Below are positions 31,254 to 37,716 of a stretch of DNA of 37,716 bases, piece by piece (positions within the stretch are counted from its first letter, which is position 1; each line of letters opens with the position of its first letter). The stretch comes from Acidimicrobiaceae bacterium. GTDB lineage: Bacteria; Actinomycetota; Acidimicrobiia; Acidimicrobiales; Poriferisodalaceae. Below the pieces are notes generated by a model, which saw nothing but the letters and a program-made list of their open reading frames with translations, did not search any database and was not told the origin of the DNA. Made by a program: the position numbers and the translations under genes. The DNA is taken from assembly GCA_026713105.1 (NCBI GenBank), contig JAPOPC010000115.1, positions 1 through 37,716 on the forward strand, written 5' to 3'.

Positions 31254-32282
31254 TCAGCCGACGACGGGGTGCAGCTCGGCCGCGAGAGCCACCAGCGACT
31301 CGGGGCCCACGATGGCGCCGTCTTCGACGACACGTCGGCCGTCGATGTCGATCGTGTGCAGAAACAGCACAGCGTCAGGGTGGTTCTCGCCGCCGCCGGG
31401 ATCCCACCACGGCATGCCCATGCCGATGGCGTTGTTGCCTTGGGCCCGGGTGTCCTCGACGAACGAGTCGCCGGTGACACGGGCCGTGGGATGGATGCCG
31501 TGGGTGAAGTGAATGACATACCCGTACTCGCCGTCGGAGCCCGCCCGCCGCAGCGCTCGGTCGGCTACAAATCGCTCATTGCCTCCGCCCCCGATTGCCC
31601 GGATGCGGCCGTCGATCTCGAGGCTCATGGGTGCAGCCAGCGGTGTGTAGTACTCGTGAAAAATGGCGCCGACCTCGATGCGGCCTTTCACCGTTTCGAC
31701 ATCGGGGAACAGCGTGCATTGCCCCGGTATCAAGACTGTCCCTGGCTTGTCGGCTCGTCGTGGCTTGGAGAACCCACGCTGTCCGAGAACAAAGCTCACG
31801 TCGGTGCCGGCGTTGTCGGTGATGCGCACGGTCTTGCCGACCGCATCGTTCACCAGTGCGTCGAAGGCATGGTGCACGGCGAAGTAGCGGTCGAGATCGA
31901 CCCGCCCGAACAGCCGCAGCAGGCCACCGGCGTTCAGGTCGGCGCCCAGCAGGTAGCGGATGTGGTTGCCCTCCATCGCCTGATCGTGAAGCCCCGAGCC
32001 AGCGAGGTAGGGGAACGTGAAGTCGATCCACACGTCTGCAGCCAGCGCCGCGGCCGAAACCGCCGGGGTGAGGTACGGGTCGGCAAGGCGACCTTGATAC
32101 GGAAGCGGCGGCATCAGCAGAACCGATGCGTTGGCACCCGCGAGCAATGATGCTTGAAGCACCGCCTGCCACACCGCCTCGTCGCTGTCGGTGTCGGCGG
32201 TGATCAGGACGGTCTCGTCGGGCTCCAATGCCATGTAGTCGCGCATCAGCACGTCGGCTGCGCGGGCGAGTGCGGCGGTCAT
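31254..32282 (-). CDS. M29 aminopeptidase / NicX-like metalloprotein
   Basis: The 342-residue protein belongs to the leucyl-aminopeptidase-like group that includes M29 peptidases and the ring-cleaving 2,5-dihydroxypyridine dioxygenase NicX. Candidate metal ligands are His258/His261/His264 in VIHFTHGIHPTARVTG and the His301-x-Asp303 pair in GGGENHPDAVL; a His plus H-x-D set is, as I recall, the Fe(II) site of NicX. Length is close to NicX (about 350) and shorter than true M29 peptidases (about 410). Its company of a Rieske oxygenase and a molybdenum hydroxylase fits an oxidative ring-cleavage role better than peptide hydrolysis, but that is inference. The ATG at 32282 overlaps the Rieske stop (ATGA). 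Confidence 0.75.
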   Translation of the reverse strand: MTAALARAADVLMRDYMALEPDETVLITADTDSDEAVWQAVLQASLLAGANASVLLMPPLPYQGRLADPYLTPAVSAAALAADVWIDFTFPYLAGSGLHDQAMEGNHIRYLLGADLNAGGLLRLFGRVDLDRYFAVHHAFDALVNDAVGKTVRITDNAGTDVSFVLGQRGFSKPRRADKPGTVLIPGQCTLFPDVETVKGRIEVGAIFHEYYTPLAAPMSLEIDGRIRAIGGGGNERFVADRALRRAGSDGEYGYVIHFTHGIHPTARVTGDSFVEDTRAQGNNAIGMGMPWWDPGGGENHPDAVLFLHTIDIDGRRVVEDGAIVGPESLVALAAELHPVVG

Positions 32283-33412
32283 GGGGTGGCTCCGCCGATG
32301 ACACGGTCCAGATAGCCGTTGAGGAAGTTGTGAACGCCCTTCTCCAGGGTGCTCATGCGCCCGGGCCGGTAGACGGGCGAGCTCATCGCCTTTTGCATCG
32401 ACTCGATCATCACCCGGTCCTCTTCGAGTACCAGGATTTGGTAGTCGTGGTAGATCTTCAGCGTCTCGGCGAAGTCCGGCCGGTCGAAGAATTCCTCGGG
32501 AAACAGGTGGTAGATGACCACCCGCGTGCGGCCCTCGTCGATCGGCCACGCGACCATCGGCCGGATGCAGTCGATGCGGCCGAAGAACGTCAGGTTGGGC
32601 GATCTGTACGCAGTGCAGGCGAAGCTGTGCGGCCGGTCTTCGAGCCACGGCATCTTGCCCAGCAGCGGCTCGGCCCCCGGCGTGGGCGGGCCGGCGTTGT
32701 AGAAGATCGACAGACCGCCGTCGGGCTTGACGTTCACGTCGTCGGGCTGGAACTTGAAGTTGGCGCCGAAGCTTCCCGCGTGCAGAACACCGACGTGGTA
32801 GAAGTCCATCAAGTTCTCGTGCACGAACTTCCAGTTGCACGCAAGGTCGATTTCGAGCTTGTTGCCGAGGCGGCATTTCTCCCACCCGAGGAACGAGAAC
32901 TCGTCGTCGATCACGGCCATCGCGTCAGCCAGCGGCTTGGCATCAGGGTCGAAGTTGATGAAGATGTTGCCCCGCCAGACGTCGAGCTGCAGCGGAGTCA
33001 GTGCGCAGTCGGCGACGTCGAAGTCCTTGGTCTCGGCCATGTAGGCGGCGCCCTTGAGCTGGCCGTCGAGGCCGTAGACCCAGCCGTGGTACGGGCAGCT
33101 GAACGCCTTGAGATTGCCCGATCCGTATGCGACCTCGACGCCTCGGTGGACGCACATGTTGTAGTTGGCGTGGAGCTGACCGTCTCGATCGCGTGACAGC
33201 AGCACGGGCTCGTCGACCAGACGCAGCGCCATGAAGTCACCGGGCTCGGCCAGCTCCTCGACCCGTCCTACGTAGAGCCACTCGCGCTTGAAGTACTCGG
33301 CCACCTCGCGACGGAAGATCTCCGGGCTGGCATAGATGGCGCCCGGCGCATGGGTTGCCTGGTCCAGCGCAGCCCTGGTGCCGCTCGGATCGACCCCAGC
33401 CGAATCCGACAT
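32279..33412 (-). CDS. Rieske non-heme iron oxygenase, large (alpha) subunit
   Basis: The 377-residue protein has both domains of an aromatic-ring-hydroxylating oxygenase. The Rieske cluster ligands are Cys87, His89, Cys106 and His109 (MCVHRG and SCPYHGW). The catalytic iron ligands are His206 and His211 in NLMDFYHVGVLH, with bridging Asp203, and an Asp in the later LEEDRVMIE stretch. These enzymes add oxygen to aromatic rings, or demethylate, using electrons from a partner reductase. No reductase, ferredoxin or beta subunit is in the window, so it is probably an alpha-only type served from elsewhere. I place the start at the ATG at 33412 after GGGGGA; the frame to 33526 is less likely. First gene of the five-gene operon. 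Confidence 0.92.
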   Translation of the reverse strand: MSDSAGVDPSGTRAALDQATHAPGAIYASPEIFRREVAEYFKREWLYVGRVEELAEPGDFMALRLVDEPVLLSRDRDGQLHANYNMCVHRGVEVAYGSGNLKAFSCPYHGWVYGLDGQLKGAAYMAETKDFDVADCALTPLQLDVWRGNIFINFDPDAKPLADAMAVIDDEFSFLGWEKCRLGNKLEIDLACNWKFVHENLMDFYHVGVLHAGSFGANFKFQPDDVNVKPDGGLSIFYNAGPPTPGAEPLLGKMPWLEDRPHSFACTAYRSPNLTFFGRIDCIRPMVAWPIDEGRTRVVIYHLFPEEFFDRPDFAETLKIYHDYQILVLEEDRVMIESMQKAMSSPVYRPGRMSTLEKGVHNFLNGYLDRVIGGATP

Positions 33413-33626
33413 CACGTCCCCCGTTTCCCGCGGTTCCGCATAGCGGAATTCACCGCGCAGCCCGAAACTTAGTAGGGCACCGGCATGAGGAATATTCCAC
33501 AGGGTGATACCCATGACTATCGGCAAGGCAATTAGGCTTTGGGATTACGGCGTATCCCACACACCGGGCACGCGGAGGCGCAGTGATCGCAGACTTCGCG
33601 AGGGCCGGGCGACAAGGAGTGCTGGG
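33413..33626. promoter_or_regulatory. Shared divergent control region rich in inverted repeats
   Basis: The 214 bases between the Rieske operon and the second sensor-regulator contain three clear symmetric sites. CGCGG (33429-33433) with TTCCGC-ATA-GCGGAA (33434-33448) and CCGCG (33453-33457) form a nested stem. GGAATATTCC (33489-33498) is a perfect palindrome. GGGAT-T-ACG...CGT-ATCCC (33541-33558) is an inverted repeat. This density is expected where a local regulator controls both directions. Confidence 0.55.
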
Positions 33627-35984
33627 TTGGTAGAGATCGACCGCTTACGGGCGGAGAATGAGATGCTCCGCGCCCGCCTGTTGGGCATGACTGACGCGAT
33701 TCTGCGCATCAGCGCTGATCTGGACCTCGACAAAGTGCTGCAGGAGGTGACCGACAGCGCCCGCACGCTCACCGGTGCCCGTTACGCGGCGATCGCAACA
33801 TTCGACGAGGCTGGGGAGTTGCAGGACTGGCTGGCCTCGGGCCTTTCGGATCACGATCGCGACAAGCTGCTGAGCTTTGGCGCCGGAGTCGAGTTGTCCA
33901 AGCACCTCAGCCAGCAGCGCGACTCGGTACGGGATACCGATCTTGTGGCCTATGCCGATGCTGCGGGCTTCAGCGGATTGGAAGTCCCGATCGGCGCTTT
34001 CGTCAGCGCACAAATACGGGTTGGCGACGTGCAGGTGGGCACGATCTGCATAGCGGAGAAGCACGACGACTCCGAATTCACGGCTGAGGACGAGGAGATC
34101 TTGGAGATTTTCGCCAGCCAGGCAGCGTCGGCGCTCAATAACGCCCATCGCTACAGCGACGAACAGCAAGGCAAGGCCGATCTCGAGGCGCTGGTCAACA
34201 CCTCACCGGTGGGGGTCTTCGTGGTGGATGCGCCCACTGGAGATGTCTCTTTGGTCAACGCGGAGGCGCGACGTCTCCTGAGTCTCGACGCAGATCAGGA
34301 CGGCTTCTCCGCCGCGAGCCTCAGGCGGCTCTCGTTCACCCGCATGGACGGCTCAGATATCGCCTATGAGGACCTGCCGTTCGAACGAGCGCGGCGCGAG
34401 GGCGAGACCGTTCGCGCCGAGGGGCTGGTGATTGTGCGCCCCGACGGCAGCGAGGCGGCCACGCTGGTCAACGCCACCCCGATCCGTTCTGGCGACGGTG
34501 AGTTGCGCACGGTGATGGCAATCTTCCAGGACATGTCGCCGCTGGAAGACCTGGAGCGGATGCGCGCCGAGTTCTTGGCGATGGTGAGCCACGAGCTTCG
34601 GGCGCCCCTGACGTCGATCAAGGGCGTTGCCGCCACGATGCGAGGCATGCTGGTCCCGCCTGATCCTGCGGAGGTCCGTCAGTTCTTTTCCATCGTGGAA
34701 GAGCAGGCCGATCACATGCGCGACCTGATCAGCGACCTGCAGGACATGACGCGCATCGAGGCGGGCACGTTTTCGGTGAAGCTGGACCCGGTGGGCGTGG
34801 ATGCGGTTGTCGAGCACGCCAAGAGTGCATTTCTCAGCGGCGGGTACCGTCACTCGGTCGACGTCGAATCGATGTCGAGTCTTCCCCGTGTCTGGGGCGA
34901 CCGTCAGCGGCTCATGCAGGTGCTGCTCAACCTGTTCACCAACGCTGCTGCGAGTTCGCACGACTGGTCGACCATCGGCGTGTCGGCGTCGCTGGAAGAC
35001 AACTATGTGGCCGTCACGGTGACCGACGAGGGTGCGGGGATCGCTCCAGAGCGTCTGCCCCAGTTGTTCACCAAGTTTTCCCAAGGCATGTCGTCTGAAC
35101 CTGGTCGATCCGATGGCGGCTACGGACTTCGTCTTGCGATCTGCCGGGGAATCGTGGAAGCGCATGGCGGTCGAATCTGGGCGCTCAGCGCCGGGGACGG
35201 TCGCGGCGCACAAATCACGTTCACGATTCCTGCGGTGGACGCAGCGGCCAACGAGACGGCCTCGTCTGAGCGCAGAGGCGTCGACTCGCTCCGAGCCGCG
35301 AGTCGGGCCGAGCGCATCCTGGTCCTTGACGACGACCCTCAGGCGTTGCGCTTCATTCGCACCACCCTGTCCCGAGCGGGCTACGCCGCCATCGCCACGA
35401 GCGATCCCGGCGAAGTCGAGCATCTCCTCGATGCCGAAATGCCCCACCTGGTGCTGTTGGATCTGGTGCTGCCCAGCGCGGACGGGTTTGAGCTGATCAG
35501 GCGCATCCCCAAGATCTTGGAGGTCCCGGTCATCTTCGTGTCGGGTCGCAGCGACGAGAAGCAAATCGGCAAGGCGTTCGAGCTGGGGGCTTCCGACTAC
35601 ATCGTCAAGCCGTTCTCGCCCACCGAGCTGCTGGCGCGGATCAACGCTGCGCTGCGCCGCAGAGAGCAGACCCAGCACGCCGAGACCTACCGGCTGGGTG
35701 ACCTCGCTGTCGACTATCTCAGCCGCACGGTCACGGTGGCGGGACAGGCTGTCAAGCTCACGCCCACCGAGTACAAGCTGCTGTCAGGGCTGTGCATCAA
35801 CGCCGGGCGAGCGCTCAGTTACGAGCAGCTGCTCGACTTGGTGTGGGGCGATGCCGAGGGCGGCGACGCCCAGCGTGTGCGGACCTTCATCAAGGACCTG
35901 CGCGCCAAGCTCGGTGACGACGCCCGCAATCCCACTTACATCCTCACGGTGCCGAATGTCGGCTACCGGGCGCCCGCTCTGTAG
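33627..35984 (+). CDS. Second one-protein two-component system: GAF-PAS-histidine kinase-receiver-OmpR winged helix
   Basis: The 785-residue protein is a paralogue of the one at 21663-24068 along its whole length. It has a GAF domain (about 30-178), PAS (about 186-303), the HisKA box VSHELRAPLTSIKG with His322, N439 (NLFTNAAAS), VTDEGAGIAP, a receiver with VLDDDP, Asp612 (LLDLVLP) and Lys661 (YIVKPFSP), and an OmpR winged helix (about 689-782). One change stands out: the second ATP-lid glycine motif is GYGLRLAI, with Arg502 where the paralogue has Gly. The start is a TTG at 33627 because AAGGAG lies exactly seven bases upstream; a frame open to GTG 33504 lacks such support. It is divergent from the Rieske operon, its likely target. 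Confidence 0.92.
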   Translation: MVEIDRLRAENEMLRARLLGMTDAILRISADLDLDKVLQEVTDSARTLTGARYAAIATFDEAGELQDWLASGLSDHDRDKLLSFGAGVELSKHLSQQRDSVRDTDLVAYADAAGFSGLEVPIGAFVSAQIRVGDVQVGTICIAEKHDDSEFTAEDEEILEIFASQAASALNNAHRYSDEQQGKADLEALVNTSPVGVFVVDAPTGDVSLVNAEARRLLSLDADQDGFSAASLRRLSFTRMDGSDIAYEDLPFERARREGETVRAEGLVIVRPDGSEAATLVNATPIRSGDGELRTVMAIFQDMSPLEDLERMRAEFLAMVSHELRAPLTSIKGVAATMRGMLVPPDPAEVRQFFSIVEEQADHMRDLISDLQDMTRIEAGTFSVKLDPVGVDAVVEHAKSAFLSGGYRHSVDVESMSSLPRVWGDRQRLMQVLLNLFTNAAASSHDWSTIGVSASLEDNYVAVTVTDEGAGIAPERLPQLFTKFSQGMSSEPGRSDGGYGLRLAICRGIVEAHGGRIWALSAGDGRGAQITFTIPAVDAAANETASSERRGVDSLRAASRAERILVLDDDPQALRFIRTTLSRAGYAAIATSDPGEVEHLLDAEMPHLVLLDLVLPSADGFELIRRIPKILEVPVIFVSGRSDEKQIGKAFELGASDYIVKPFSPTELLARINAALRRREQTQHAETYRLGDLAVDYLSRTVTVAGQAVKLTPTEYKLLSGLCINAGRALSYEQLLDLVWGDAEGGDAQRVRTFIKDLRAKLGDDARNPTYILTVPNVGYRAPAL

Positions 35985-35992
35985 ACGACCGT

Positions 35993-36901
35993 TCAAGCGG
36001 CCGGCGACAACCCGGATTTGGTCAAGAACTCCAGCGCAAGCTGCGCGGTTCGCTCTGGATCCTCGAGCTGGAGGAAGTGGCTGCAATTGGGCACGTAGTC
36101 GTAGCCGTCGGTGATCAGCCCGCTCATGTCGATGGTCGGCACATGGTTGAACGAGATTGTCGGGTCGGCGCCGATGACCCTGACCGGAAGCTCGAGCCGG
36201 TTGATGATCGACGGCAGCTTGCTCGCGAATTCCGACATCTGCGCACTGAGCTTGGCCTCATGGACCGGTGGGCAGCTCAGCGCCCAGCCGCCGGGCGTCT
36301 CGCGCAGTGTCGAGGCCGCGACGAGGTCGATGCTCTGCGGGGGGACCAGCTGGAAAGCGGGGTTCCGGTTGAATTCCTTCGCAAGCTCGTCGGGATCGGC
36401 AAACGTGTCCCGCCGCATGCTGGCGGCGCTGGCCATCGCCTCGCTGATGGCTTCGAGGTCTTCTGGCCTGCCGCGTGTCGGCCGCATCGGAAGGTCGTAG
36501 AGGACGAGCGCGGCAAAGTCGTCTCGTTGCGCCGCGTGCAGCAATCCGACGACACAGCCCATCGAGTGAAAGAGGCCCGCGACGGGTTTGGAGCCGAACT
36601 TCGCCTGAACGGCGTCGAGAACGGTCACGCTGTCGGACACCAGCGTCGCGATGGTCAGTGATTCCAGCGGACCGAGGCTGCTGTGGCCGTGGCTGCGCAT
36701 GTCGAACAGCACGACTTCGTAGCTGTCAGTGAGCTGGGACCAGAACGGCCAGTAGGCGTCGGTGGCGAGACCGCAGCCGTGCGTCAGCAGCAGTCGGATC
36801 GGGCTGTCCAGATCGCCGTGACGCCGCAGGCTGATCGGAGTGCCGTCGTCCATGACCACGGTGTGCGACTCGTGCGGTTGCGGCACGGCCTTGCACGTCA
36901 T
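35993..36901 (-). CDS. Alpha/beta-fold hydrolase
   Basis: The 302-residue protein has the alpha/beta-hydrolase core. The oxyanion loop is LLLTHGCGLATDAYWPFW (37-54). FDMRSHGHSS follows strand 4. The nucleophile is Ser113 in GLFHSMGCVVG, where the usual first Gly of GxSxG is Phe. The acid is probably the Asp in RVIGADPTISF and the His is in NCSHFLQLEDPE. Such enzymes cleave esters, C-C bonds or similar; the substrate is not visible. I start at the ATG at 36901, with TATGGT eight bases upstream. The frame to GTG 36991 adds 30 residues that look non-coding. It is convergent with the sensor-regulator, eight bases apart. Confidence 0.82.
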   Translation of the reverse strand: MTCKAVPQPHESHTVVMDDGTPISLRRHGDLDSPIRLLLTHGCGLATDAYWPFWSQLTDSYEVVLFDMRSHGHSSLGPLESLTIATLVSDSVTVLDAVQAKFGSKPVAGLFHSMGCVVGLLHAAQRDDFAALVLYDLPMRPTRGRPEDLEAISEAMASAASMRRDTFADPDELAKEFNRNPAFQLVPPQSIDLVAASTLRETPGGWALSCPPVHEAKLSAQMSEFASKLPSIINRLELPVRVIGADPTISFNHVPTIDMSGLITDGYDYVPNCSHFLQLEDPERTAQLALEFLTKSGLSPAA

Positions 36902-36909
36902 CGCGGGCC

Positions 36910-36915
36910 ACCATA
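36910..36915 (-). promoter_or_regulatory. Probable -10 box of the hydrolase gene
   Basis: Minus-strand TATGGT, eight bases, then the ATG at 36901. The spacing is slightly longer than at other leaderless genes here. A GTGTGT-AA-ACACAC inverted repeat at 36978-36991, about 65 bases upstream, may be an operator. Confidence 0.4.
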
Positions 36916-37000
36916 TCTGTGGCGCCCCGCGGCGCAGTGTTGGCGAGATGAGGATTAGGCCATGCCGGCGGCAGTAAGTGTGTAAACACACATAACGCCG

Positions 37001-37042
37001 ATTGTCTGAACCAATAGCGGCCCTCAGACACCGCTAGACAAT
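37001..37042. repeat. Nested inverted repeats just past the tRNA 3' end
   Basis: Outer arms ATTGTC (37001-37006) and GACAAT (37037-37042) enclose inner arms TAGCGG (37015-37020) and CCGCTA (37031-37036), with an eight-base bulge on one side. It lies 30 bases downstream of the tRNA in the tRNA's direction and upstream of the hydrolase. It may be a processing or termination structure; no T-run is present. Confidence 0.5.
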
Positions 37043-37071
37043 TCCAGACACCCCGTGAAGCGGTGATGATG

Positions 37072-37144
37072 TGGAGCTAAGGGGAATTGAACCCCTGACC
37101 TCTTCCATGCCATGGAAGCGCTCTACCAACTGAGCTATAGCCCC
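37072..37144 (-). tRNA. tRNA-Ala (anticodon GGC)
   Basis: The 73 bases fold into a full cloverleaf. Acceptor arms are GGGGCTA and TAGCTCC with one G-U pair. The D arm is GCTC/GAGC. The anticodon stem CTTCC/GGAAG closes the loop ATGGCAT, giving anticodon GGC, which reads GCC alanine codons. The T arm is AGGGG/CCCCT with loop TTCAATT. The discriminator is A73. The 3' CCA is not encoded. Confidence 0.95.
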
Positions 37145-37155
37145 GAGGCTCCACG

Positions 37156-37161
37156 ACGATA
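37156..37161 (-). promoter_or_regulatory. Probable -10 box of the tRNA-Ala gene
   Basis: Minus-strand TATCGT lies 11 bases before the tRNA 5' end. The same hexamer serves the next gene on the other strand. No clear -35 box is seen. Confidence 0.4.
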
Positions 37162-37231
37162 CCAGTGCGCTGCCGTGAATTGAGAGTGCATCGAGCGGAC
37201 GAATCGGTGCGCAAGCTGTGCCTTGTGGGCA

Positions 37232-37237
37232 TATCGT
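37232..37237 (+). promoter_or_regulatory. Leaderless -10 box of the PNPOx-like gene
   Basis: TATCGT, seven bases, then the ATG at 37245; no ribosome site. Confidence 0.45.
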
Positions 37238-37244
37238 CGAGTCC

Positions 37245-37631
37245 ATGAGCATCCCCGTGGAGCCGGCTGAGATCGGCGACCAGATGGAGCAGTTCGGCAC
37301 GACGGCGTACGTGCTGACCGTGCGTGACGACGCCACGCCGCACATCGCCCACCTGGACATGCGACTCGACGGCGACGTGCTGCGCTGCGGCGCCAGCCGG
37401 TCGGCCGCGACCAACGTTGCGCAGCGGCCAAGCATTTCGGTGCTGTGGCCGCCGTACGAACCTGGCGGCTATTCGATGATCGTGGATGCCGCAGCCCGCA
37501 CCGTCGACGGTGCCGAGGGTCTCGAGCTGGAGCTGCGCCCGACCTCAGGTGTCCTGCACCGGCCCGCGACACCGGCCACCCCGCCAACCAATCCCAACTG
37601 CGCTTCGGACTGCGCCCCGCTGGGCTCCTGA
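37245..37631 (+). CDS. Pyridoxamine 5'-phosphate oxidase-like (split-barrel flavin) protein
   Basis: The 128-residue protein matches the small PNPOx-like split-barrel family, which binds FMN or F420 as a dimer. Typical stretches are FGTTAYVLTVRDDATPHIAH (17-36), MRLDGDVLRCGASRSAATNV, and RPSISVLWPPYEPGGYSMIV, where the barrel strands alternate. The C-terminal CASDCAPLG carries two Cys. I use the ATG at 37245 because of the -10 box seven bases upstream. Redox substrate unknown. The stop codon forms the first bases of the terminal direct repeat. Confidence 0.8.
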   Translation: MSIPVEPAEIGDQMEQFGTTAYVLTVRDDATPHIAHLDMRLDGDVLRCGASRSAATNVAQRPSISVLWPPYEPGGYSMIVDAAARTVDGAEGLELELRPTSGVLHRPATPATPPTNPNCASDCAPLGS

Positions 37632-37716
37632 GCTGGCTGGCGCTAGCTCTTCAGGTCATTGCTGTGTTTGATGCTTCAACGACGCATTGAGCCAGCTGGC
37701 GCTAGCTCTTCAGGTC
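37629..37716. repeat. 29-bp direct repeat pair with 30-bp spacer at the contig end
   Basis: Copy 1 (37629-37657) and copy 2 (37688-37716) match at 27 of 29 bases; the last 22 are identical (GCTGGCGCTAGCTCTTCAGG and two more). The differing bases are TG versus CA. The spacing between copies is 30 bases and the contig stops exactly at the end of copy 2. Copy 1 can form an eight-pair stem GAGCTGGC-TGGC-GCTAGCTC with one G-U pair. It could be the start of a longer array such as a CRISPR, a minisatellite, or a duplicated hairpin; the window cannot decide. Confidence 0.7.

Noticed and set aside
31254..32282. Naming the gene nicX
   Set aside because: Ligand pattern and context are suggestive only; the family also contains aminopeptidases and an alignment could not be run.
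34353..35678. 441-codon minus-strand frame opposite the second sensor-regulator
   Set aside because: It mirrors a kinase and receiver with all catalytic residues; composition is that of a shadow.
37034..37435. Minus-strand frame across the tRNA and the PNPOx-like gene
   Set aside because: It reads through a complete tRNA gene and is antisense to a supported gene.

Overview
The window is high-GC, densely packed bacterial DNA, about 37.7 kb. The gene content points to a high-GC actinobacterium, most likely of the Acidimicrobiia type: two-domain CaiB/BaiF CoA-transferases, an F420-type luciferase-like monooxygenase, a DUF222/13E12 HNH protein, MazEF and VapBC modules, and a CoxMSL-type molybdenum hydroxylase. 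That placement is inference from gene content and style; no search was run. Both ends look like contig ends. The left end is a fold-back of neighbouring sequence that decays into C-rich text, and the right end stops inside a direct repeat.

Layout. Bases 1-5.7 kb hold a suspect hypothetical gene, an enoyl-CoA hydratase with an overlapping methyltransferase, an HxlR regulator divergent from an LLM oxidoreductase, an MFS exporter and a small conserved protein. Bases 5.8-11.2 kb hold an acyl-CoA ligase, an epoxide hydrolase and a fused double CoA-transferase, all on the minus strand. Bases 11.3-18.2 kb hold a polysaccharide deacetylase, a HisC-like aminotransferase, a PLP decarboxylase, an APH-fold kinase, uracil-DNA glycosylase and a DUF4143-type ATPase whose start lies in a hairpin. 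Bases 18.3-24.1 kb hold a glyoxalase-like protein, a second fused CoA-transferase, and a protein carrying a complete two-component system (GAF, PAS, histidine kinase, receiver and OmpR-type DNA-binding domain). Bases 24.1-27.4 kb form an accessory patch with a perfect palindrome, a gene remnant, MazEF, VapBC and an HNH gene whose promoter and start have been tandemly duplicated.

Bases 27.5-33.4 kb form a tight five-gene minus-strand operon: Rieske oxygenase, M29/NicX-like metalloprotein, then the FAD, Fe-S and Mo subunits of a molybdenum hydroxylase. It diverges, across 214 bases full of inverted repeats, from a second one-protein two-component system that runs to 36.0 kb. An alpha/beta hydrolase, tRNA-Ala(GGC), a PNPOx-like protein and the terminal repeat close the window.

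How the genes work together. The ligase, hydratase, CoA-transferases, epoxide hydrolase, LLM enzyme, Rieske oxygenase and molybdenum hydroxylase suggest a catabolic lifestyle: activation, hydroxylation and CoA-linked breakdown of organic, possibly heterocyclic, compounds. The strongest candidate for an undescribed system is the Rieske / NicX-like / CoxMSL operon facing its own fused sensor-kinase-regulator, whose paralogue lies beside a fused CoA-transferase. A second window-wide pattern is leaderless expression: about a dozen genes carry TANNNT 6-8 bases before an ATG or GTG with no Shine-Dalgarno sequence.
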